DNA of 64,000 nucleotides from NCBI GenBank assembly GCA_900696575.1, contig CAADHD010000024.1, positions 1 through 64,000 on the forward strand, in the 5' to 3' direction. The notes under the pieces were generated by a model that saw only the letters and a list, made by a program, of their open reading frames with translations, had not been told where the DNA came from and did not search any database. The DNA comes from an uncultured Bacteroidota bacterium. GTDB lineage: Bacteria > Bacteroidota > Bacteroidia > AKYH767-A > OLB10. Every line of letters begins with the position of its first letter. Position 1 is the first letter of the stretch. The translations under genes and the position numbers were made by a program. Positions 1 to 9,600 of this stretch are shown one piece after another.

Positions 1-503
1 GTTCCGGCTGAAAGGCTGCCGATGTTCTGCGTGGTCGCTCCGTTTGACCATAAAAACTGATACGGCTGCGTTCCGCCTGTAATGTTCACATTGACCGCTC
101 CGTTACTTCCGCCAAAGCAGCTTACCGTTGCTGATGATTGAAGTGAGGCAATCAGTTCGCTGGGTTCTGTAATTTGAATGGTAGCAGTAACTGTATCCTG
201 ATTAGCATCTATTACCTGAACGGAATAAAATCCGGCCGTCAGTCCTGAAATATCTTCCGTTGTTTCATTATTCGACCAGAGAAAATCAAAGGGTGGCATA
301 CCTCCGGTAACAGTAAGATCAACAAAACCATCCGAGGATCCGAAACAACTTACTCCAAATCCATTGTAATCAGAAGCTGACCAGGAAAGGATTGGCTGTG
401 CTGAGGAGTGAAATGAAAAAAAGAATATGCAGCTAACCGTTAAAATCCTATTTAAGGAAATACGGAAAGTCCCTGACAACCAATAAGGAAGCGATTGGAT
501 CAT
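1..503 (-). CDS. Secreted SprB-repeat protein, N-terminal part only
   Basis: The first 167 codons of a gene that runs off the left edge of the window. The start is the ATG at 503, just after a strong promoter. Residues about 17-40 form a hydrophobic segment ending in SSAQP, a plausible signal peptide. After it come two copies of a roughly 75-residue module with the pattern CFGxSxGxVxxxVTGGxxPxxFxWSNxxTTxxIxxLxAGxYxVxVxDxN, typical of SprB repeats in Bacteroidota adhesins and other T9SS cargo. I infer a cell-surface or secreted protein. Any sorting domain lies outside the window. It lies downstream of the giant gene on the same strand, but a terminator and its own promoter separate them, so it is probably transcribed independently. 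Confidence 0.85.
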   Translation of the reverse strand, partial: MIQSLPYWLSGTFRISLNRILTVSCIFFFSFHSSAQPILSWSASDYNGFGVSCFGSSDGFVDLTVTGGMPPFDFLWSNNETTEDISGLTAGFYSVQVIDANQDTVTATIQITEPSELIASLQSSATVSCFGGSNGAVNVNITGGTQPYQFLWSNGATTQNIGSLSAG

Positions 504-534
504 AAGGTTGGCGAATCGCTTTAGCTAATGGGTA

Positions 535-564
535 CAAAAGTAAACAGAATCAAACGATTAACAA
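535..564 (-). promoter_or_regulatory. Promoter of the SprB-repeat gene
   Basis: Reading leftwards there is TTG (562-564), exactly 19 bases, then TACTTTTG (535-542). This matches the Bacteroidota housekeeping promoter (-33 TTG, 19-21 bp, -7 TAnnTTTG). Predicted transcription starts near 528, about 25 bases before the ATG at 503. It is the best full match in the window. Confidence 0.8.
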
Positions 565-612
565 ACATTGATGTAAATGAAAAAAATCAATAAAGACAAA
601 ATTTATTTTTCT

Positions 613-643
613 CAAAAAAAGCCGTCCCCTTTATGAGACGGCT
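613..643 (-). terminator. Rho-independent terminator of the giant gene
   Basis: Reading leftwards, a 7-bp stem AGCCGTC/GACGGCT (637-643 with 620-626) is followed by a run of T. It lies about 30 bases after the stop codon at 671. Confidence 0.8.
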
Positions 644-670
644 TACAAGTTTAAGCCAAATCGAAATACA

Positions 671-3600
671 TTAAATTGTACGCTGAACGATTATTCGCTT
701 AGTCAGAATAACTTCAAGGTCATTGGAAATTATTAAGAAATAAACACCGCTGACCAGATTGTCAAGAATTAGCACGAAATGGTTTTCACCTTCAGCTACA
801 TCAATTTTTCTTTCCAAGACTATCCTGCCTGTAGCATCCTGTATTAATACTCCACTGGTGCTGATACCCGCTGAATTAAATACAATGTTCAAACGATCAT
901 TAGCAGGAATAGGATAAACAGAAAAGTCATTTGAAAAACTGTTTGCCGGAGGTTCATCAAGGGTACGGCATCCGAGATTTACATTGATATTAATAGTTCT
1001 CCAAGGTGAAGAACTGCAACTGTTATTTGCCCGAACAGACAATACAGCTAAACTTGAAGTGGCAGTTGTGAACTTTACTTTCACGGTTTTTCCGGTAGTC
1101 GATCCAACAAAGGTAGCGCCTCCAGTTATAGTCCATGAATAAGATGTAGCTCCAGTAACTGTGGAAATGGAATAAGTAACAGAAGTATTTGATTTACACA
1201 CTGATGTATTGCCACTTATATTTCCGGGCATGGAAGGTGCGGCACTTACTGAACGAATACTTGCTGCACTAGCTCCACAAGCATTATTTGCTTTTACAGT
1301 GATGTTTCCAGTTCCTGTAAACGATGAACTGAAATTGACCTTAATGCTGGTTCCGGTTGCTGAACCTGAAATTGAAGTTCCAGTTGGAGTTGTCCAGGTA
1401 TATGAACTGGCACCATTTACAGAAGAAATGCTGTAAGTCTGATTCGATTTGTTACAAAGATTTACAGTTGGTCCGCTAATAGCTCCAGGTGCTGAAGTCA
1501 ATGAGGAAATGGAAAGTGAAGCTAGAGGGCTGTTGCCACATGAGTTTGATGCAAAAACCGAAACACTACCCGAACTAAAACCGGATGGGAAAGTCACCTG
1601 TACACTGCTTACAGAGCTGTCAACCGTGATTGGGTTTCCTGAAAGAGTTCCGCTTACTATGGTGGCTCCGGAAGGTGCACTCCATGTATAAGAAGTAGCA
1701 TTGGGAAACTTCAATATAGAATATGTTTTGGTGCTTCCTGCGCAAACTGCTGCTGTTTCATTATTTCCAAAAAATACAGGTGCAATCACCAACTTTCCTA
1801 ATACAAGTTTAAATCTTTCATAACTGCTGCCGATACAATTGACAGCCTTAACTGATACGAATGCGGCAATGAACCCCGAAGCGAAATTTACTGTAATGGA
1901 ATTAGTTCCCTGACCTGAAACAATGACAGGAAATGTACCATCTAAGTTGTAAATTTTCCAGATATAAGAGGTTGCATTCGTAACAGGATTGATGGTATAT
2001 ACGGCCGTTTGGGAACCACAGATGGTATTAAGTCCAGAGATGTAGCCTGGAAAGCCAGGAGAGGCTGTAAACCTGATTAGGTTCTTAATGCTGACAATGC
2101 TGCTTCCGCAAGAATTATTTGCCTTAACGGTTATGTTTCCTCCGCTGAATGAATTATCTAATGCAACAGTAATGGAAGTAGTTGTTGATGACCCGGAAGC
2201 ACCGGAAGGCAATGTCCATGTGTAAGAAGTTGCTTCCGGAACAGCAGAGATACTGAAAACAACTCCGGTTTGATTGCGGCATGCTCCATTTGGACCGTCA
2301 ATTAATCCGGGAGCTGCAGGCGGTATTCCACTATTGCCTATTGAAGCCGAGGCGGTTTGGGTGCATCCATTAATATCGGTAACGGTAACTGTGTATGTTC
2401 CTGCGGTAACACTGGAAATGTTTGATGTCATTTGTCCGCTTGACCAGACATAATTGTAAGGCGCAAATCCATTGCTGGCAGTAGCCTCTGCTGAACCATT
2501 ACTATTAGCGCATGTCGAATTAACAGTAGTAATGTTGATATTGATTGGCAGCGGTTCTGTAAGTGTAACGGAAGCACCTGCCTGACATCCGTTGCCATCA
2601 GTAACTGTGTAGTTGTATGTTCCGGCAGTAAGGTAGTTGAATACTCCTGTTCCGCTGTAAGGGAATGTACCACCGCTGGCCATTACTTCAATGGTACCAA
2701 GACTTCCAAAACAAGGTATGTTACCGAAAGCATTAACAGTTAAAGGTGATGCAGGTTGCGAGATACTGCCGGTAGCTTGCGCTGTACACCCATTCTGATC
2801 GGTTACAGTGAATGAATAAGGGCCGGCACTCAATGTCTGAAAACCGGTTCCTGCATAAGGTGAAATCCCACCAGTTGCTGAGATTTCAATTGTTACCGTT
2901 CCCCCATAACATGCAATACTGCCGGTGCTGCCGGATGCAACAAGTAGATCTGGTTCTGAAATTACTATGGATGTTGACGAAGTACAACCATTAGCATCCG
3001 TTACAATAAATGAATACGAACCTGCGCCAACAGTTTGGATTCCGATTCCTGAATAAGGTTCAAACCCTCCTGTTGCTGCAACCACCACGTTTGTAGTCCC
3101 TCCATTACATAAGATACTACCTGCCGAAGAACTTGCCTGTAAACTGGAAATACTGCTGATATTACCGTTCACCTGATAAGAACATCCTCTTGCATCAGAT
3201 ACGATAAATGAATAGGGACCGGCTGGTACCATAAAAACTCCTTCTCCGGAATATGGAGGCACACCGCCAGTACCTGAAACAGAAACCTGAGCTAATCCGG
3301 AGGCACAATTAAACGATCCTTCAGAAACATTTGCACCTATTACATCATACACAGTAAGTGTTCCGTTCACATAGGTGACATTATAGTTTTCCGGGTTTTC
3401 AATCTGAATGAGGTCAGAAGGAACAATTTGGTAAGTCCCGGCAATCAGATTTCCACTACCGGCATTCTGGTTCAACGAATTCAGTATGGTGAAAGATGGG
3501 CCTGAATCAACCACATTCGAGTCGGCATCTTCATAAACATAACCGTGAATTGTTGCGGTGTAAATTGGCTGTTCACCCTGGCATCCTCCTATGGTATCAT

Positions 3601-6600
3601 CAGCAGTAACTGTTAACTGGGCCGGAGTTATTTCAAGCTCACCCATCTGATATGTAACATCATAATTCTCATTCATAAAGGCGGGCGGAACAATAAAATG
3701 AGTTCCAACGGTAGTCCCGGTAATCATACTGATGCTGTTAAATTCCAATGAATCATTAGCAGGCGCATTGATGTCATCTTCATCAACAATCACTACAGTC
3801 TGATCATTGCTTTCATCATCCACGGTTTCTCCATTAACCAAAGCGCGGCCATTCACCAGAGCGCGGGCATTCACTAACGCTCTTCCATTGACGAGCGCTC
3901 TTCCGTTTACTAATGCTCTTGCATTGACAAGTGCACGGCCGTTTACTAAAGCACGGGCATTAACCAAAACCGTTGTATCAGGATTGTCCTGATAATTGAA
4001 AACCGAAGCAACAGCCAAATCAACAAAATGAGCAGTTGCCGGCTCATAAACGCCATTCACCAATGCTCTTGCATTGACTAATGCTCTTGCATTGACAAGC
4101 GCCCTTGCACTGGCAATACAACTGAGATTTGCCAAATCAGAATTTACCAATGCACGTCCGTTTACAAGTACCCGTGCATCAACCAGAGCAATTTCGCTTG
4201 CTATATCTTCCAGGTATAGATCTTCAAGGTCATCCTGAAAGTCTGATAAGTGTGCCGGACTGATGTTTGAAGTGTTGTATTGGTAGTCATATTCAAAGCC
4301 ATCAATGCGGACTCCATAAGTTAAAGTCGTATCTCTCGGCTTGATTACCACAGGCATACGTTCAATAATTAGTACACCATCAACAAAAGAATAATTGAAA
4401 GATTCGGCTAACTGCTGGGCAAGAGGATTATTCAAGTCTGTAACATCAGGGCATGAAGGACGGATATAATAAAATCCGATATTACTGTTTTCATTGGCCG
4501 GTGTGGTGTAAAGAATATTGGTTAAACCAAGATCGCTTAAAGTAAATCCTGATGACGCTAATGGAATTCCGTTTACAGTTATTGAAGGAGTAAATGACGG
4601 ATTCATTTCACCATATTTTCTTGTTGCATTATTTGCGGTTACCACTACATTCATTACCGGTGAACTTAAAAGGTAAAGAGAATCTGAAACTCCGCCATCC
4701 AATCCGCTGGGAGTAATCGGGTAATTATAAACCGTAACCGGAGGATTACCCACAAAGGCAGGAATGGTAGCTGTCAATTGAGAAGATGAAATAACATTGG
4801 CAGGAATAGTATCATATTGAAACAGTACTACTGCATTACTTCCGAAATAAGATCCATAAATAGTGATATCCACAGGCTGCTGACCGGGCGTAAGTAACGG
4901 GTTGGTAAGCGTGAGTGAATCAACCAATGGACGCGGACGGGCAAACGACATCAACGCAGAATCCGCATGGATAAAACCATGGCCTGAGAGGTTATCATAT
5001 CCCGCAGTGTACATATCCATGGCTGTTGATGTGAGTGTGGTTCTGACAGCGGATGGTGTCATGATTTCGTTAAAAAACTTCCTTTTGCCTTCAATCAGTA
5101 AAGCGCCAACAGCAGCTGCATGCGGAGCAGCAGCAGAGGTTCCGAAGAAATTGGGAAATAAATCACCGTCTATATTTACTCCGCCCATATTGACTGTGGT
5201 GTTTACGCCATTAGGTGCACAGAAGTCAGGTTTAAACCGATCTACCCCGTCAATCAAAACACCGCCTCGTGATGAGAAGGATGCTACGGTAGGATTGTTA
5301 ACCCCGAAAGCCGGAGTGTTGGTATAAAGAACTGCACCGACCGAAATGGCACCTACAGCATTAGCCTGTCCCACACACGTGGTTGCTCCTGATTGATATT
5401 CGTTGATGGTAATATCTCCTCTGAAAACAATATACTTGAATCGTGAATTGCCGGTTCCTGATTTGCGGGTAATCATCAGGTTGGCATTGGTATTTCCACG
5501 AACAACAAATGAAAGTACTTCATTTGGATCTTCGCCAATGTTGTTTCTGTTGAATCCGAAAAGGAGGCTGCCTGCTGTGTTGAGCAGATAAATATCATAA
5601 TCATTCGCAGCGCCATCCAGCTGACCGAGTGAATAGACATCATCGTCCCATTGCAGAACAATAGTATAAACACCTGGCTTGAGGAAAACACTTTGGTAAA
5701 TATCTCCCCCACCGAAATCATGGGCCATCCCTGTGAATCCTGAAGGCGCAGGAACGGGATTGAAAGTTGACTCATACGAAGCAGTTCCATAATTACCCGC
5801 TGCCGAGAAATACGAAACGCCCTGAGATGCAACATAATCAACAGCATTGGCTATCACACCGTCTTTAAAGAATGGCTCGTTGATGTAGGTAACATCATCT
5901 ACAATAACATCACAACCTGCAGCAGCAAGCCCTTTGATTTGCTCAGCCATGTGTCCTGCAGTAATAAATCCTGTGGCAAATGCCTGTTTTGCTTTAGGCG
6001 CAACGTCATAAACAATCTGCATCATAGCACGGCCCTCGTCAGACAATGCACCGTAAGGGTAATCCTGAAGTACTTCAACCGGATTAGTGTTGTATGGATT
6101 TCCCGAACCGGGCAAATCGCCATTGTTAACATCAATCAATGCCTGATTTCCGAATTTGGTATTATAACTGTTCGAAATAGTTCCCACCTTCACTCCTTCT
6201 CCTTCCAAGCCAAAAATGTTGCGTGCTATATCCGATCGCATGGAAATATCTCCTTTACTGAACGTGATTCCCTGATTGGCGGTATTATTCAATGGTCTGC
6301 GGTTTACTTCGGCAAAGCGCATCAAGGCAGGAAAAAGATTATTCAACAAGGGAATATTATTTACGGGGTAATATCCAGTAATGACCAAGGTATCATCTCC
6401 GGTGGGAAAAATGCTGATCATTCCATACACTGGGGATTCGAGGAGTGCTTCAAGAGTTGTACGCTGACCTTCAACGGCAAAAACATCTATCAACACATAG
6501 CCATTGTCGTACTCGAAAGAATTACCCGGATTGTTAGTCGTATCGGTAACAATCGTGGAGTCATTGGTAACCTGTGTCAGCATGGTACCAATGGGTTCAT

Positions 6601-9600
6601 TGGTATTTCCGCTCGCTGGAGGAGCAAAGTCAGGAATGATACAGTCACCGGGTGCAAGCTGAGTTATGGTTACTAAAACCGGATTATTTGAATTCAAACA
6701 ATTGCCATCATCCACCTGAGCCTCATAAACACCGGCAACAAGATTTTCAAATACTCCTGATCCGTTTGTTTCATTGTAGCTGTTTCCTGTTAAATGATAC
6801 ACATAACCGTTTTGGCTGGGATTGCCGCCTGCTGGATTGGTAATGGTTACCGAACCGTTACCGGGCAATTCGCAGGATTCGGAATGTGTAACATCAAATG
6901 TAATGGCTGCATAGCAAGCACTGCAGTTTGTGTTGAACACAGCCTGAGGATCCACATTAGAAGCCCAGGTATTAATCATGTATGTTACATCATCTACCTG
7001 AATGCATGTTAAGAGAGGAACACCGATAACAAGAAACGAGGTGAGAGCAGTGTTGTTACCGTTTTGAATATTCAGCGAGGTTAGCGTAGTATTAAATGAA
7101 CCATCAAATTCCAAGAGGTTCACATCCAGGGACAGGTCTAAGTCTGTTATGGAATTATAAGAACAATTAAGATTTGTCAGTACTGCGTTGGCAGAAGTGT
7201 TTAGTGCGGTAAGCTGGTTGCTATGGCAATCTAATAAAGACAGAGCAGCATTTTGCGAAAGATTCAAACTTGAAAGCTGCGCATTGTTACAGTATAGTTC
7301 AACCAAATCCGGATTGTCAGTAACATCGAGTGCGGTAAACAGATTGGTACCGCAATCAAGATACTGAAGTAAAGTATTGGCAGATACATCAAGCGCTGTG
7401 AGTTGATTGTCATAGCACCATAGCCCGATTAAAGATGTATTGTTTGATAAATCAAGAGAAGTTAATTGATTCACATCACAACTTAAATATTCGAGTGCAG
7501 TGTTGGCAGATAGATCAAGCGATGTAAGCTGGTTTGCCGAGCAGACCAGTGCTGTTAATGCTGTATTCGCTGATAAATCAATCGAAGTGAGCTGATTGTT
7601 GCCGCAGTTTAATGTTGTCAGTGAAGTAAATGCTTCTATTCCTGTTAAATCGGAAATGGATAAAGAGAACACATTTATAAAGCCGGTAAAAGCAGTTGCT
7701 TCCGAACATTGAATTTCTCCGTCACTGTTTGTGTTGATGGATGCATTGGCGAGCAAGGCATTTTTAAAGTTTAAATCGGGGATGTTAACAGTACAAAACG
7801 GTTCGCCAATCTGAATAATACCCAAATCAGAACCTGTATAACTTAAAGAAATAGAATTTGTGGTAAAACCATCCACGGTTAAATCAATCCAGTTGGAGCC
7901 GTTGTACATTTTGGCAACGCAGTTAGAGAGATTAACTCCGGCATCCACATCAGAAGAAAGGAAGTTAAGCGTGGTAAAAAATCCGGAGGTGGTTGCTCCG
8001 GCTGAGGCAACAGTCCAGTTTCTGTTTATGCTTTTTGTTTCATCTATACCTGAAGATGAAATCTGGGAAGCATTACCATCATCGGTTCTTATATTGATTC
8101 CTCCCTGCGTTGCGATAAGAGCAGTAAACTGTACCGGCAGGTAATTATCATAGTTTCCGACAGGAAAGGTAATCCCCAGACTCATCGGGTAGTAAATTTC
8201 GAGTGTTCCGTCAATATAGTTGTCATTGCCTCCGTTAATCAGGATGGCCCCATCAGCCATTACCACTTTGCTGGCTGGACCTACGGTTCTGATTTTTCCG
8301 TAGTTAAAGGATAACTGGCTGCTGATGGTTTGAATACCGTTAATAAAAATTCCGGCTGCATCAAAGGTAAAAGGAATGAAAGTGGCAATACTGCCGTCTC
8401 CGAAAATGGTTTGCGGAACTCCTGCCCCCATAATAAAGCTGCTGTTATGAATACCGCCATTGTTGGTCAATGATTCTCCGTTATAAAAAATGCTGGATGA
8501 ACCCACTATGGTTGCATTACTATTTAAGGTCAAATTGCCGCTCATCCAGTCAATTGTACCATCCAGAATCAAATCATCGCCCGGTCCGTTGTTAACGGTA
8601 ATATCACCGGAGGAAAACACTTTGAGCGTTCCGCCATTTTCAAGCACTACTTCATCAATAGTAATACCGGTAAGCACGTTTACTTCATGGCCACTCCTTA
8701 TGGTGATGGTCGAATCCAAATAGGAAGGAGGGTTTGCAGCCTGAACCCAGTTACAACCGTCATAAGTTTCCCATGTTGTTTCACTATCCCAGTCGCCACT
8801 TAATGCAGTGCGGTATTGATTGGTTGGCACACAGGGAACCTGGGGTTCCCCAATAACAAATTCACCAAAGCTTTGCAGATCAAGAGTTGTAAGGCTGGTG
8901 GCAGTGGTATTAGCTACCGTTGGTGTACTCCAAAAGTTATTGTGAAGCTGAGCCAGAATTAAATTCGAAGTATTCACACCGGCATCCACATCGGCAGGAT
9001 CCCAATTGAAGGTTATATCGCATTCACTGAATGTTAATCCGTTATTTTTAATGAACCATGAACGGTTTATACTTTTATTCTCATCAACTCCGGAGTTGGC
9101 AATATCATTAAAATCACCGGCCAGAGTGCCTGCTTCCACCGGCCCCCCAATGGTAAAGCTGGGATCAAGGATGATTGGTGCAAAATAATCAGCATCACCC
9201 ACTGGATACGTTTTTGCTCCCGGCACACTAAAGTATTGCTCTAAACTTCCAATAACATAACTGGATGCAGAAAATGAATTAATGACTGCATCTTGAGCAA
9301 GAATTACAGTATTTGAGTTGGTAATAAGTTTTCCCTGTGAGAGATCAAGCGTCTGCGTAATGGTATGATCTTCATTGAGTAAAACGTTAAAAGGATTATT
9401 CACTGTCAAATGTTCAATACTTCCCATGCCCGAGATCTGTTGCTGGTAAGTATTATTTGTCATGGAAAAATCTCCTTTAATCAAACCATTATTGTTAACA
9501 TCGCCTGTAAAGGAAACCGGAAACTGAAAATTGACCTGAGCGTTAACGTCAACACTTAACGAACCGCTGAAGTAAGAAGGGCTGTCATTAAGTTCAAAAT

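Noticed and set aside
3807-3992. Plus-strand reading frame and apparent array of short DNA repeats, considered as a CRISPR-like or separate repeat locus
   Set aside because: The repeats lie in frame in the giant minus-strand gene and encode the ALVN hexapeptide; units are back to back without unique spacers, and no cas gene is present.
5939-6676. A 245-codon plus-strand open frame inside the giant gene
   Set aside because: It is antisense to the protease region, has no recognisable domain or start context, and looks like codon-bias shadowing.
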